A stretch of 64,000 nt of DNA from an uncultured bacterium (GCA_905214105.1 CAJMKK010000007.1:54192-118191), one strand, 5' to 3'; shown: positions 1 through 9,165, numbered from the stretch's first letter. Notes: generated by a model not told the origin, from the letters alone. A program made the numbers and translations.

Positions 1-1
1 G

Positions 2-2137
2 GGCTGCGTGGCCATGGACGAGTTCCACTACTTTGCCGACCCCGATCGCGGCTGGGCCTGGCAGGTGCCGCTGCTCACCCTGCCCCACACGCAATTCATG
101 CTCATGAGCGCCACGCTCGGCGATGTCACCGCGATCGCCGCCTCGCTCGAGGAACACACCGGCGCTACCTGCGACTTGGTCGTCGATGCCCCACGCCCCG
201 TGCCGCTGAGCTACGACTACGTGACGACCTCGCTTGAGGGCACCGTCGAGCTCGCAATGCGCCGCGGCGAGGCCCCGCTCTACATCGTGCACTTTAGCCA
301 GGACGCCGCACTTGCGACGGCGCAATCCCTCGCCAACTTTGGTATTGCCAGCAAGGAGCAGCGCGAGGCCATCAAGGAGGCGGCCAAGGGCACGAGCTTC
401 TCGACGGCCTTCGGCAAGATCCTCAAGCGCTTGCTCGGCTGCGGCGTCGGCGTGCACCATGCTGGCATGTTGCCGCGCTATCGCCTGCTGGTCGAGCGCT
501 TGGCGCAGCAGGGCCTGCTGCCCGTCATCTGCGGTACCGATACGCTCGGCGTCGGCATCAACGTACCCATCCATACCGTGGTGCTCACCGCGCTCACCAA
601 GTTCGACGGCTACAAGATGCGTCGCCTGCGCGCCCGTGAGTTTCATCAGATCGCTGGTCGCGCCGGTCGCTCGGGCTTCGATACCGAGGGCATGGTGATC
701 GCCGAGGCACCCGAGCACGAGATCGAGAATGCCAAGCTTATGGCCAAGGCGGGCGACGATCCCAAAAAGCTCCGCAAGATTAAAAAGAAGAAGGCCCCCG
801 AGGGCTTTGTCACCTGGAACAAGCAGACCTTTGAGCGCCTGTTCGAGACGCAGCCCGAGACGCTCAAGCCGCGCCTTCGCATCACACACTCCATGGTGAT
901 TAGCGTGGTCGAGCAGGGCGGTGACGCTCGCGCCCGCGTGCACGACCTCATCGAGACAAGCCTGCAGACCCCCGAAGAAAAGGCCAAGCTCGAGGTTCGC
1001 GCCGACGAAATCTTCGCCACGCTCATCGACTCCGGCGTCGTCGTGCGCACCGAGGTACCGCCCGCACCCGACGCTCCGGCTGATGCCGCGCCGGACATCG
1101 ACTACGCGCTGACGGTCGACCTGCCCGAGGACTTTGCGCTCGACCAGCCGCTCTCGCCCTTTTTGCTTGCCGCGTTGGAGCTGCTCGATCCCGAGAGCGA
1201 GACCTATACCATGGACCTCATCAGTATGGTCGAGGCCACGCTCGAGGACCCCAAACAGGTGCTCCGCGCCCAGGAGCGTGCCGCGCGCGACCGCGCCATG
1301 GCCGAGATGAAGGCCGACGGCGTCGAATACGAGGAGCGCCTGGAGCGCATTCAGGACGTCACGTACGAAAAGCCGCTCGAGGACCTGCTCGATGCCGCCT
1401 TTGACAAGTACTGCCAGGAAGTGCCCTGGGCAAACGACTACCAGCTCTCCCCCAAGAGCGTCCTGCGCGATATGTTGGAAAGCGCGAGCGATTTTAAGGG
1501 CTACATTCAAAAGCTCGGCATCGCCCGCTCCGAGGGCATTTTGCTGCGCTACCTGGCAGAGGCTTACCGTTCTCTCGACCGCACCGTACCCATCGAGAAG
1601 CGCGACGAGCGCCTGCGCGACATTATCTCGTGGCTGGGCTTTGTGGTGCGCTCGGTCGACTCGAGCCTGGTGGACGAGTGGGAGAACGCCGGCAACCCGG
1701 CAGCCCTCGATGCCGCGCCGCCACAGGGCATCGACGAGGTCGTGGCGGACCGCCGCGGCTGCACGCTGCTGGTGCGCAATGCGCTCTTCCGCCGCGTGAC
1801 CCTTGCCGCCCGCGAGCACGTTCGCGACCTGGGCGAACTCGACGACGACTGGGGCATGAGCGAGATTCGCTGGCAAAAGGCGCTCGATGCCTACCATGAG
1901 CAGCACGAGGAAATCCTCACCGACGGAGATGCCCGCAGCGCCGCGATGTTCTCCATCGATGAGTCCGACGAGAAGACCGCGCACGTATGGCACGTGCACC
2001 AGATCTTTGCCGACGAGGATGGCGACCACGACTTTGGCATCATGGGCGATGTCGATCTGGACGCCACGCAAGACGGCGGCGAGGTCATCTTCAAAAACTA
2101 CCGCGTCGGCTTTATCGAGGACCTGCTCGAGGACTAG
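2..2137 (+). CDS. Ski2-like DEFH-box helicase with DUF3516-type C-terminus (5' truncated)
   Basis: This is the C-terminal 711 codons of an SF2 helicase whose start lies before the window; the frame is open to base 2. Visible motifs are motif II (DEFH, around residue 4 of the visible part), motif III (SAT, around 34) and motif VI (QIAGRAGR, around 213). This is the Ski2/Mtr4-like arrangement. The long charged C-terminal part after about residue 260 resembles the DUF3516 region that accompanies such helicases in actinobacteria. The likely role is ATP-driven RNA unwinding or turnover in the cytoplasm. The family assignment is firm; the substrate is unknown. The Walker A half cannot be seen. Confidence 0.85.
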   Translation, partial: GCVAMDEFHYFADPDRGWAWQVPLLTLPHTQFMLMSATLGDVTAIAASLEEHTGATCDLVVDAPRPVPLSYDYVTTSLEGTVELAMRRGEAPLYIVHFSQDAALATAQSLANFGIASKEQREAIKEAAKGTSFSTAFGKILKRLLGCGVGVHHAGMLPRYRLLVERLAQQGLLPVICGTDTLGVGINVPIHTVVLTALTKFDGYKMRRLRAREFHQIAGRAGRSGFDTEGMVIAEAPEHEIENAKLMAKAGDDPKKLRKIKKKKAPEGFVTWNKQTFERLFETQPETLKPRLRITHSMVISVVEQGGDARARVHDLIETSLQTPEEKAKLEVRADEIFATLIDSGVVVRTEVPPAPDAPADAAPDIDYALTVDLPEDFALDQPLSPFLLAALELLDPESETYTMDLISMVEATLEDPKQVLRAQERAARDRAMAEMKADGVEYEERLERIQDVTYEKPLEDLLDAAFDKYCQEVPWANDYQLSPKSVLRDMLESASDFKGYIQKLGIARSEGILLRYLAEAYRSLDRTVPIEKRDERLRDIISWLGFVVRSVDSSLVDEWENAGNPAALDAAPPQGIDEVVADRRGCTLLVRNALFRRVTLAAREHVRDLGELDDDWGMSEIRWQKALDAYHEQHEEILTDGDARSAAMFSIDESDEKTAHVWHVHQIFADEDGDHDFGIMGDVDLDATQDGGEVIFKNYRVGFIEDLLED

Positions 2138-2158
2138 CCGAACATACTGGAACGAAAC

Positions 2159-2199
2159 AAAGCGGGGCCGTTGGCAATATCGCCAGCGGCCCCGCTTTT
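2159..2199 (+). terminator. Intrinsic terminator after the helicase gene
   Basis: A GC-rich 16-bp stem (AAGCGGGGCCGTTGGC, six-base loop, then its complement) is followed by TT. It lies between convergent genes and could serve both. Confidence 0.85.
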
Positions 2200-2216
2200 G
2201 CACTATCTGCTATGCC

Positions 2217-3974
2217 TTACTCGGCATCTTCGACCTCATACGAATCTGCCTCGGCGGGCTCATCGTTTGTCTCTGGCGCAGCCCCGCGCGCCTCGTCAAA
2301 CGCCGCCTTCATGGTCTTGTTGCCCCATGTGAGCTTGCGAATGGTAAGATCGTCGGCTTTCTTGTTGGCTAGGCGCAGATTGTTCTCGGAGGACAGCAAC
2401 GCCTCCTTGGTTTTCTGCAGATGGCTAATCGTCTTGTCGATCTCATCAATCGCCGTTTGGAACTTGCGGCTCGCGATCTCGTAGTTGCGACCGAAATCAT
2501 TCTTGAACTTTTCCATCTTGGCTTCGAAGTTCGTGACGTCGATATTCTGCTGTTTGTACTCCGCCAGCTCCTGCTTATAGCGCAGCGAACCCATGGCGGC
2601 GTTGCGAAGAAGCGTAATCATGGGAATGAAAAACTGTGGGCGAATCACGTACATCTTCTCGTAGCGATAGCTCACGTCGACTATCCCTGCGTTATAGAGC
2701 TCGCTCTCGGGCTCGAGTAGCGTGCAGAGCACCGCGTACTCACAGCCTTTTTGGCGGCGATCGTGGTCGAGTTTCTTAAAGAAGTCCTCGTTTTTATGCT
2801 TGGTCGTGGTCTCGTCGTTCTCGTTTTTCATCTCGAACATAATCGAAATGACCTCGTTACCGCTCGCGTCGCACTCGCGGAAGATAAAGTCGCCCTTGGT
2901 ACCCTCGGACGCATCGTTATCTTTCTCGAAGTACGCGTTGGGAAACGCCGTCATGCGCAGACGGTTGAACTCGGTCTCGCAGTGCTGCTCGAGCGACTCG
3001 CCCACCATCTTGGTGGACAGGCGGACCTTCATGTCCTTAAGGCGCTCAATCTCTTCATCCTTGTAGCGAATCAGGTCATCGCTCGCGCGCTTGGCCTGCG
3101 CAAGCTCGAGCTCGTGTGCCGCCTTGGCTTGCTCCTCGCGAGAATCGCGCACCGCCAGCTCGCTCGTCAGCTTGGCACGTGCCTCATCGCGCTCTCGCTC
3201 CGCCGCGGCGACCGCCTCTGACAGGTTCATTTTTGCCATCAGTTCCTGCTCGCGCAACTGGGCACGCAGACCCTCGGCCTCTTGCTCGGACTGTGCCTTT
3301 GCGGCAGAAAACTTCTCTTGCACCTTCACGCGATAGTCAGCAAGCGCGCGCTCGGCCTCGCTGCGAGCGGCATCGAGCTCACGCTGCGACTCGGCCGCAG
3401 CGGCGGCAAGCGCCATCTCCTGGGCCTTGTCCGCCGCGGCAAGTCTGGCCTGCAGCTCAGCAATCTGAGCATCACGTGCAGCTAAATCGTTTTGAGCAGC
3501 ATTGCGTGCCGCCGCCTCGGCAAGCCTGGCTTCATCATCTTTGCGCTCCAACTGCGCACGTAAATTGTCGATCTCGCGCTGAAGCTCGGCATTCTCCTTT
3601 TGAGCATCGGAACGGTCCTCAACCGCCGCGCGCTGACTTGCACTCTCGCGCTCTGCGGCAGCGCCTTCGAGCTTGGCGCGCAGCTCGGCAAGCTCAGCGT
3701 CGCGCTTGGCAACCTCTTGCGCCAGCTGCTGAGCTGCAGCATTCTTCTGCTCGACAAGCTGAGCGTCGCGCTGAGACTCTGCCTTTTGCAAAGCAGCCGT
3801 CGAGCGCGAGCGCTCAAGCTCCAGTGCCTGCTCGCCCTCGCGCTGGACCGCCTTCACGCGCTCATCCAGGTCGCGCGAGAACTCGGCATCGCGCACCTGC
3901 TTGACGATATCCGCATAACCGGACGCATCGACCTTAAAAACTTCTCCGCAATGCGGGCACTTGATCTCGTTCAT
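2217..3974 (-). CDS. DUF2130 coiled-coil protein
   Basis: A 585-aa protein. It starts with a short Cys pair (CPHCGE, residues 6-11) and then has a very long Ala/Glu/Arg-rich coiled coil (about residues 30-330). The C-terminal globular part (about 335-500, with [17 protein letters not shown] and GDFIFRE) matches the DUF2130 family, whose function is not established; distant similarity to restriction-endonuclease folds has been suggested for this family. The ATG at 3974 is preceded by GAGGAG. It is convergent with the helicase gene and has no obvious operon partner. An acidic tail ends the protein. The family call is confident; no function is claimed. Confidence 0.8.
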   Translation of the reverse strand: MNEIKCPHCGEVFKVDASGYADIVKQVRDAEFSRDLDERVKAVQREGEQALELERSRSTAALQKAESQRDAQLVEQKNAAAQQLAQEVAKRDAELAELRAKLEGAAAERESASQRAAVEDRSDAQKENAELQREIDNLRAQLERKDDEARLAEAAARNAAQNDLAARDAQIAELQARLAAADKAQEMALAAAAAESQRELDAARSEAERALADYRVKVQEKFSAAKAQSEQEAEGLRAQLREQELMAKMNLSEAVAAAERERDEARAKLTSELAVRDSREEQAKAAHELELAQAKRASDDLIRYKDEEIERLKDMKVRLSTKMVGESLEQHCETEFNRLRMTAFPNAYFEKDNDASEGTKGDFIFRECDASGNEVISIMFEMKNENDETTTKHKNEDFFKKLDHDRRQKGCEYAVLCTLLEPESELYNAGIVDVSYRYEKMYVIRPQFFIPMITLLRNAAMGSLRYKQELAEYKQQNIDVTNFEAKMEKFKNDFGRNYEIASRKFQTAIDEIDKTISHLQKTKEALLSSENNLRLANKKADDLTIRKLTWGNKTMKAAFDEARGAAPETNDEPAEADSYEVEDAE

Positions 3975-4032
3975 GGCAGCTCCTCGATGGACGCAAATTT
4001 CAACCGCCTACACTCTACCGCGCCGCACGGAC

Positions 4033-4114
4033 AAAAAAGACGCCGCCGCCATAATGGCAACGGCGCCAGAACCACCACAAAGGTGCCTGCCCCCTTTGTG
4101 GTGGCTCTGGCGCC
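4033..4114 (-). terminator. Double hairpin downstream of the phosphoesterase gene
   Basis: Directly after the stop codon on the minus strand is a 22-bp near-perfect inverted repeat (GGCGCCAGA...TCTGGCGCC). A second stem (GCCGTTGCCAT/ATGGCGGCGGC) follows, then GTC and TTTTTT. The second stem plus T-run is the probable terminator. Confidence 0.7.
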
Positions 4115-4660
4115 CTATAACCCAAAGAAGCTAAGAATCTGGTCACGGCTTACGGGCTTGTACTCGTTGGCATCGAGACCGACATCGTAGCGAAAGATAG
4201 GGCGCTCGCGATCGCGGTTGCGTGCATTGGTACGGTCTCCCCTGCTGTGGATGTGCCCGTGCAGCATGATGGCGCCGCGCGCCTTGCCATTCCAGCTGAG
4301 CATGGGGTAATGGCTCAACACCAGGCGATGGCCCTTGGCATAGCCGGGAGCAATCTCCAGGTAATCGCGCACGTCTTCCCAAATCTGCGGTACGTCGGGA
4401 TCTTCCCAGTCGCCGTCATGGTTACCACGGATGAGCGTCACGTTCTGACATTCGATACGCTCGCGCAGGCGCATCGCCTCCGCCAGGGGCAAACGATAGG
4501 TAAAGTCTCCCAAGATATAGAGACGGTCGTCCGCCGCCACGCACTCATTGACGGCATCGATGACCTTGCGGTTCATCTCCTCGACCGAATCAAACGGCCG
4601 ATCCATATCGTGCAAGATATTCGTATCGCCCAGGTGCAGGTCGGCGGTAAACCACATCAT
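4115..4660 (-). CDS. Calcineurin-like metallophosphoesterase
   Basis: A 181-aa protein. It has the dimetal phosphoesterase signatures in order: FTADLHLGD near the N-terminus (D-x-H), LGDF about residue 50, RGNHDGD about 75 (GNHD), LSHYP about 115 and MLHGHIHS about 135 (GHxH). Small stand-alone members hydrolyse phosphodiesters or phosphomonoesters; the substrate cannot be read from sequence. The ATG at 4660 is chosen because GAGGACAG lies 9 bases upstream, whereas an earlier ATG at 4675 has no ribosome binding site. It is the last gene of a short minus-strand run with the acidic protein and the HIRAN protein. Confidence 0.85.
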   Translation of the reverse strand: MMWFTADLHLGDTNILHDMDRPFDSVEEMNRKVIDAVNECVAADDRLYILGDFTYRLPLAEAMRLRERIECQNVTLIRGNHDGDWEDPDVPQIWEDVRDYLEIAPGYAKGHRLVLSHYPMLSWNGKARGAIMLHGHIHSRGDRTNARNRDRERPIFRYDVGLDANEYKPVSRDQILSFFGL

Positions 4661-4726
4661 CGTCTCTGTCCTCATTTCGCAACGTGTTCAACTCGTGCTA
4701 AGTATACAGACGCAGCGATGCAGCGG

Positions 4727-4906
4727 TTATCCAAAGAGCCCGCCGAACAGTCCGCGGCGGCGCTTGTCTTGCTTTTTCGAAGCGTCGCCCTGGGCGTTCT
4801 TGTCCTGCCGCTTCTTCCGGTCCTGCTCCAGCTCATCATCGTCGATCAGCATATCCCACTCAAACGGGTCGTCCGTCAGATCGAACAGGTCATCGTCATC
4901 AAACAT
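4727..4906 (-). CDS. Small acidic/basic hypothetical protein
   Basis: A 59-aa protein of no recognised family. The N-terminal half is very acidic (FDDDDLFDLTDDPFEWD), the middle is charged, and the tail is basic and Gly/Phe-rich (RRRGLFGGLFG). The ATG at 4906 is preceded by GGAGG with 5-base spacing, which favours it over an ATG at 4918 that overlaps this site. It follows the HIRAN gene by 18 bp and probably shares its transcript. The compositional split and good start suggest a real small protein. Function unknown. Confidence 0.55.
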   Translation of the reverse strand: MFDDDDLFDLTDDPFEWDMLIDDDELEQDRKKRQDKNAQGDASKKQDKRRRGLFGGLFG

Positions 4907-4924
4907 GACCGCCTCCATTGCCGA

Positions 4925-5251
4925 TTAGCGAGCATCCACCACATAGAGACCAACGCGCACCTGATGCCACGGGCTGCGCTCGGGAGCAACCTGTTGCACG
5001 CGAGCCTCAAATACGTCCTCGTGGCCGTAATACATCATCAAGGACAGCGGGCCGACCTCGTTTCCCGGAACATACCCAAGCTTGGTGTTGCCGTAGTAGA
5101 TCGCAACCGCCTCGGGATCATGGGGGTTATCGCGCTCGGCACACAGCGTCAGTTTAACGCCCGCTTTAAGATCGCCCAAGACCAAGGCGCCATCGGCATA
5201 CTGAAATCCTGCAATATGAAACGACAAAAGAACACGTGAAGGCTCGTACAT
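4925..5251 (-). CDS. HIRAN-domain protein
   Basis: A 108-aa single-domain protein. The core (LTLCAERDNPHDPEAVAIYY, then KLGYVPGNEV) matches the HIRAN signature of a DNPxDPxAV turn followed by GYVP. HIRAN domains in helicases such as HLTF bind 3' DNA ends; stand-alone bacterial copies are poorly characterised. The start at 5251 is set by AGAGGAG seven bases upstream; an upstream in-frame start at 5284 lacks one. The gene heads a likely operon with the acidic small protein. Confidence 0.8.
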   Translation of the reverse strand: MYEPSRVLLSFHIAGFQYADGALVLGDLKAGVKLTLCAERDNPHDPEAVAIYYGNTKLGYVPGNEVGPLSLMMYYGHEDVFEARVQQVAPERSPWHQVRVGLYVVDAR

Positions 5252-5363
5252 GGCAACTCCTCTAACGACCGAATAAACCGGCACTTAACCTTACTGAGAA
5301 GCTTACGGGCCCGTGCGGACAAAATTTCACCCGCTCGCACCTTTCGCCCATTTGCCGCAACGC

Positions 5364-5392
5364 TTGCGAGACAGAGCGCTTGCAGATAAGAT
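5364..5392 (+). promoter_or_regulatory. Predicted promoter for an RNA antisense to the toxin mRNA
   Basis: TTGCGA, a 17-bp spacer, then TAAGAT on the plus strand. No plus-strand gene follows. A transcript starting near 5399 would run into the 3' end of the minus-strand toxin peptide gene. Confidence 0.4.
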
Positions 5393-5398
5393 AGAGGC

Positions 5399-5570
5399 AC
5401 GGATGGCACCCGTTGCAGCGGGTCTTGCCAACTCCAGTGCACGTTTACATCGTGAGAAGTGGCCGTCTTCGCTTACGCGGGGGCGGCTATTTCATTCGGC
5501 CGATAAACAGGCCGAGTTCGATAGCCGCGATTAACAACGCCAGTAACGAAATAACATCGCTTACGTTCAT
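5399..5570 (+). ncRNA. Candidate antisense (antitoxin) RNA
   Basis: This is a predicted transcript from the promoter at 5364-5392, overlapping the 3' part or all of the toxin gene at 5487-5570 in antisense. The end point is not defined; no clear plus-strand T-run was found. The region between the HIRAN start and the toxin stop holds no other recognisable gene. The call rests on layout and promoter match only, by analogy with convergent type I toxin-antitoxin pairs such as txpA/RatA. Confidence 0.35.
5487..5570 (-). CDS. 27-aa hydrophobic peptide, candidate type I (holin-like) toxin
   Basis: A 27-residue peptide beginning MNVSDVISLLALL, with one membrane span, then an IELGLFIGR segment and a Lys tail. 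This resembles the small 'putative holin-like toxin' peptides of Firmicutes and Coriobacteria. AAGGGAA lies six bases before the ATG and is buried in an 11-bp hairpin (5572-5596). A plus-strand promoter faces its 3' end. By analogy such peptides insert in the membrane and are held off by antisense RNA. It lies between the HIRAN gene and the aldehyde dehydrogenase terminator. Similarity is judged by eye. Confidence 0.55.
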   Translation of the reverse strand: MNVSDVISLLALLIAAIELGLFIGRMK

Positions 5571-5571
5571 A

Positions 5572-5596
5572 CCAATTCCCTTCTAAAGGGAGTTGG
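5572..5596 (-). promoter_or_regulatory. Hairpin sequestering the toxin ribosome binding site
   Basis: On the minus strand CCAACTCCCTT, loop TAG, then AAGGGAATTGG: an 11-bp stem with one G.U pair. The 3' arm contains the AAGGGAA Shine-Dalgarno of the small peptide. A closed ribosome binding site is typical of type I toxin mRNAs. Confidence 0.55.
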
Positions 5597-5628
5597 CCCA
5601 TCCGTACCCCATAGCAGTAGTCTAACGT

Positions 5629-5673
5629 AAATGGCAGGTAATAGGAACATTTGTTCGTATTACCTGCCATTTT
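5629..5673 (-). terminator. Terminator of the alcohol/aldehyde dehydrogenase operon
   Basis: A 15-bp perfect stem (AAATGGCAGGTAATA and its complement) with a 14-base loop starts immediately after the aldehyde dehydrogenase stop codon. It ends in an ATTT-type tail on the minus strand. Confidence 0.75.
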
Positions 5674-7053
5674 CTAATGCACGAATATGCGCACGAACTT
5701 GTGCTTCCAGCTCTCATAAGGGGCGTAGCGGAACGGCACGTCCAGCCACGTTGCCTTGTTCACGATGCTCTTCTTGTGGCTAAACGTATCGAAGCTCTCG
5801 CGGCCATGGTACTGGCCCATACCGCTCGCACCCATGCCGCCGAAGCCCATATGACTCGTAGCCAAGTGCATGATCGTGTCGTTAACGCAGCCGCCGCCAA
5901 AGGGCACGTAGCGCACAAAGCGCTCCTGAACTGCGCGATCCTGGCTAAAGATATACAGGGCCAGCGGCGTCGGACGATCTGCAATAAACGCCTCGGCCTC
6001 ATCCAGGCTCTCAAACGTCAGCACCGGCAAGATGGGACCGAAAATCTCTTCCTGCATCACGGCGTCCTCAGGCGCCACGCCGTCTAGGATCGTCGGCTCA
6101 ATCTTGAGCGACGACTCGCGCGCCGTGCCTCCCAGCACAACCTTGTCGGGGTCGATCAGCCCGAGCACGCGCGCAAAATGCTTGGCGTTGACGATATGAC
6201 CGTAATCCTCGTTGTCGAGCGGATGCTCGCCAAACATGCGACGGGTCTCCTCCCTGATGAGGCCCAACAGCTCATCGTGTACGCGCGTATCGACCAGCAG
6301 GTAGTCGGGCGCCACGCAGGTCTGCCCCACGTTGAGCCATTTACCAAAGGCGATGCGCCGTGCCGCGACTTTTAAGTTTGCCGTGGCATCCACAATGCAG
6401 GGGCTCTTTCCGCCCAGCTCAAGCGTCACGGGCGTCAGGTTTTTACTTGCGCGCTCCATGACGAGCTTGCCGACCGGAACGCTACCGGTAAAGAAAATCT
6501 TGTCCCAGCACTCATCGAGCAGTGCTTCGTTCTCGGCACGGCCGCCTTCTACAACCGTCACCAGGCGCGGATCAAATGCCTCTTCGCAGATTTGCTTGAG
6601 CACCGCGCTCGATGCCGGGGCATAGGCGCTCGGCTTGATGACCACGGTATTGCCCGCGGCAAGGGCTCCAGCGAGCGGCTCGAGCGTCAACAAAAACGGA
6701 TAGTTCCATGGAGCCATGATGAGCGTGACGCCATAGGGCACGGCTTGCGTTTTGCACACACTCACGGCGTTGGCGAGGTCACACGGACGCAGGCGCGGAC
6801 GGCTCCATCGAGCCACATGCGCAATCTGATGACGAATCTCGGAAAGCGAGGTGCCGATCTCACACATATAGACCTCGTCATGCGACTTTCCCAAATCGGT
6901 CTTGAGCGCATGGGCAATATCGGTCTCGTGTGCCCGCACCGCCTCGCGCAGGCGCACGAGGGCGCGACGTCGAGCATCGACATCAAACGTGGCGCGCGTC
7001 TTAAAGTAGGCGCGCTGTTCGCCGACAATGCGCGCGATTTCCTCGGTGTTCAT
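5674..7053 (-). CDS. NAD(P)-dependent aldehyde dehydrogenase
   Basis: A 459-aa class 3-type aldehyde dehydrogenase of normal length. Visible are the cofactor region (MAPWNYPF around 113-120, IKPS around 139), the catalytic general base Glu212 in LELGG, the nucleophile Cys246 in GQTC and the late EEIFGPILPV segment. It oxidises an aldehyde to the acid, or acts with its partner in aldehyde detoxification. It follows the iron alcohol dehydrogenase gene by 8 bp, so the two form an operon that could convert alcohol to acid through an aldehyde. The native substrate is unknown. It ends in a hydrophobic FVRIFVH tail, as in membrane-associated fatty aldehyde dehydrogenases. Confidence 0.92.
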   Translation of the reverse strand: MNTEEIARIVGEQRAYFKTRATFDVDARRRALVRLREAVRAHETDIAHALKTDLGKSHDEVYMCEIGTSLSEIRHQIAHVARWSRPRLRPCDLANAVSVCKTQAVPYGVTLIMAPWNYPFLLTLEPLAGALAAGNTVVIKPSAYAPASSAVLKQICEEAFDPRLVTVVEGGRAENEALLDECWDKIFFTGSVPVGKLVMERASKNLTPVTLELGGKSPCIVDATANLKVAARRIAFGKWLNVGQTCVAPDYLLVDTRVHDELLGLIREETRRMFGEHPLDNEDYGHIVNAKHFARVLGLIDPDKVVLGGTARESSLKIEPTILDGVAPEDAVMQEEIFGPILPVLTFESLDEAEAFIADRPTPLALYIFSQDRAVQERFVRYVPFGGGCVNDTIMHLATSHMGFGGMGASGMGQYHGRESFDTFSHKKSIVNKATWLDVPFRYAPYESWKHKFVRIFVH

Positions 7054-7061
7054 GGGCCCTC

Positions 7062-8282
7062 CTAGTTCTCATCCTCAAACATACCACCCGCGACGACCTC
7101 GTACATACGCTCGAGCTCCAAACGGTCCATCAAAAGTGGAACGGGGTATAGCGGATTGGCCTCGGCATCGGCATGGGCCGCCATTTGCGGAATATCGGAG
7201 CGGCGAATGCCCGTCACATATTTGGGAATGCCCAAGGCGGCATTCATGCGGTCGACCCAATCGATAAAGGCCTCGGCCGCAAGACTGTCCTGCGCGTTAG
7301 CCGGCGCGATACCGGCCATGCGAGCAAGATCGGCAAGCTTGGGGGCGGCGGCGTCACCATAAGCGCGAAGCATGTGCGGCAGGATGATCGCGTTGGCCAA
7401 ACCGTGCGGAATTCCGTATCGGCCGCCCAGACTGTGCGCGATGGCATGCACGTATCCGACATAGGAGCGGGTAAATGCAACACCCGCTTTATACGCCGCC
7501 GAAAGCATATTGCGACGAGCGCGCATGTCGTCGCCATGCTCATAAGCCTCGGGCAAATTGTCGTGGATGAGCTGGACCGCCTGACGCGCCATCTTGCGCG
7601 TGTAGGGCGTGGTGCTACGGCCGATAAAGGCCTCGACGGCATGCGTCAGGGCATCCATGCCCGTCTGCCCCGTAATGGAGGCGGGCAGGCCGCGTGTAAA
7701 CTCGGGGTCGTGCACCGCAAAGCGCGGGATAAGCACAAAGTCGTTAATGGGGTACTTGTAGTGCGTCTCGTCATCGGTGATAACCGCCGCGAGTGTGACT
7801 TCGCTTCCCGTACCGGCGGTAGTGGGAACCGCAATAAGCAGCGGCAGGAGACGGTGGACGCGCAACAGGCCACGCATCTTGTTGATGGGCTTATTTGGCT
7901 GTGCGATGCGTGCGCCCACACCCTTGGCGCAGTCCATGGCCGAACCGCCACCAAAGCCGATAATGGCCTGGCAGGCGCTCTCGCGATACAGGGACGCCGC
8001 TTCCTCCACGTTTGAGACCGTGGGATTCGCACGCGTTTCGGCATAGACCGTAACGCCAATCCCCTGAGCCGTAAGCGCACGCTCGAGTGATGCCGTGAGT
8101 CCCAAACGAGCAATACCAGGGTCTGTCACGATAAGGACCTTCTGGATCGAGCGCTTTTGAAGCACTGCGGGCACATCCTCGGCATGCTCCAAAATGCGCG
8201 GCTCGGTATAGGGCAGGATCGGCAATGCGATGCGAAAAACCGTCTGATATGTTCGGCACCAGGCGCGGCGGGCTAGATGCAT
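7062..8282 (-). CDS. Iron-containing alcohol dehydrogenase
   Basis: A 406-aa group III (Fe-type) alcohol dehydrogenase. It shows the GGGSAMDCAKG nucleotide-binding loop, the TTAGTGSEVT segment, and the metal ligands in MDALTHAVEAF and HSLGGRYGIPHGLANA. It interconverts an alcohol and aldehyde with NAD(P)H in the cytoplasm. The ATG at 8282 is preceded by AAGGAG; an in-frame start at 8351 would run through the operator-like palindrome and lacks a site. It is the first gene of the operon with aldehyde dehydrogenase. Substrate not deducible. Confidence 0.92.
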   Translation of the reverse strand: MHLARRAWCRTYQTVFRIALPILPYTEPRILEHAEDVPAVLQKRSIQKVLIVTDPGIARLGLTASLERALTAQGIGVTVYAETRANPTVSNVEEAASLYRESACQAIIGFGGGSAMDCAKGVGARIAQPNKPINKMRGLLRVHRLLPLLIAVPTTAGTGSEVTLAAVITDDETHYKYPINDFVLIPRFAVHDPEFTRGLPASITGQTGMDALTHAVEAFIGRSTTPYTRKMARQAVQLIHDNLPEAYEHGDDMRARRNMLSAAYKAGVAFTRSYVGYVHAIAHSLGGRYGIPHGLANAIILPHMLRAYGDAAAPKLADLARMAGIAPANAQDSLAAEAFIDWVDRMNAALGIPKYVTGIRRSDIPQMAAHADAEANPLYPVPLLMDRLELERMYEVVAGGMFEDEN

Positions 8283-8300
8283 AAAGGAAACTCCTTCATT

Positions 8301-8316
8301 TGTTGATAGGTCAACA
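8301..8316. promoter_or_regulatory. Palindrome upstream of the alcohol dehydrogenase start
   Basis: TGTTGATAGGTCAACA has perfect 6-bp arms and a 4-bp centre. It lies 19 bp before the start codon, so a bound repressor could control the ADH-ALDH operon. No regulator gene is adjacent. Confidence 0.4.
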
Positions 8317-8539
8317 TTTGTTCGACCGATTGTACTCATCGGCGTCCGCATATGGCTTGCAAATCGTTAATCAATCAACATCTTCACATGCCGAAAATTG
8401 TTTTATTAAAAATCATTCCTAATAGGCTTCACATTCGGTCGCATTTATGGATAATAGAACTCGTCAAGACGCACGTCCGGAGAGGGCCCTTACGGGACCG
8501 GACGAGCGCGCCATCGCCATCGATCGAAAGGATCGAATT

Positions 8540-9100
8540 ATGAAGTTTGTTTGCCCCGTTTGCGGTTATGTGGAAGAGTTCGACGGCGACCAGCTGCCCG
8601 AGGATTTCAAGTGCCCCCAGTGCGGCGTTCCCGGCTCTCGCTTCCTGAAGCAGGAGGAGGGTCAGCTCGAGTGGGCTGCCGAGCACGTCGTGGGCGTCGC
8701 CAAGATGGAGGGCGTCTCCGAGGACATCGTTGCTGACCTGCGCGCCAACTTTGAGGGCGAGTGCTCTGAGGTCGGTATGTACCTGGCCATGGCTCGCGTC
8801 GCTCATCGCGAGGGCTATCCCGAGATCGGCCTGTACTGGGAGAAGGCTGCCCACGAGGAGGCCGAGCACGCCGCCAAGTTCGCCGAGCTCCTGGGCGAGG
8901 TCGTGACCGACTCCACCAAGAAGAACCTCGAGATGCGCGTTGAGGCCGAGAACGGCGCCACCGCCGGCAAGACCGATCTCGCCAAGCGCGCCAAGGCCGC
9001 TGGTCTCGATGCCATCCACGACACCGTGCACGAGATGGCTCGCGACGAGGCTCGCCACGGCAAGGCTTTCGCCGGCCTGCTAAAGCGCTACTTCGGCTAA
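8540..9100 (+). CDS. Reverse-type rubrerythrin (rubredoxin domain first)
   Basis: A 186-aa protein. Cys5, Cys8, Cys25 and Cys28 (CPVC and CPQC) form an N-terminal rubredoxin iron site. A ferritin-like four-helix domain follows, with ExxH motifs ([12 protein letters not shown] and DEARHGKAF) for the di-iron site. This order is the reverse of classical rubrerythrin and is found in anaerobes, where the protein reduces peroxide using NADH-derived electrons. The ATG at 8540 follows GAAAGGATC; longer in-frame starts would extend into an apparent leader. The gene is monocistronic, ends in a strong terminator, and is divergent from the ADH operon. Confidence 0.93.
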   Translation: MKFVCPVCGYVEEFDGDQLPEDFKCPQCGVPGSRFLKQEEGQLEWAAEHVVGVAKMEGVSEDIVADLRANFEGECSEVGMYLAMARVAHREGYPEIGLYWEKAAHEEAEHAAKFAELLGEVVTDSTKKNLEMRVEAENGATAGKTDLAKRAKAAGLDAIHDTVHEMARDEARHGKAFAGLLKRYFG

Positions 9101-9133
9101 GCCAAACGCCTGAGAGACATTCTCTAGCTTTAT

Positions 9134-9165
9134 AAGGCCCGGACCGCATGGTTCGGGCCTTTTTC
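9134..9165 (+). terminator. Terminator of the rubrerythrin gene
   Basis: GGCCCGGACC, loop GCAT, GGTTCGGGCC, followed by TTTTT. Confidence 0.9.

Noticed and set aside
8390..8440. PerR/Fur box before rubrerythrin
   Set aside because: AT-rich TATTA...TAATA sequence is too weakly symmetric to call.
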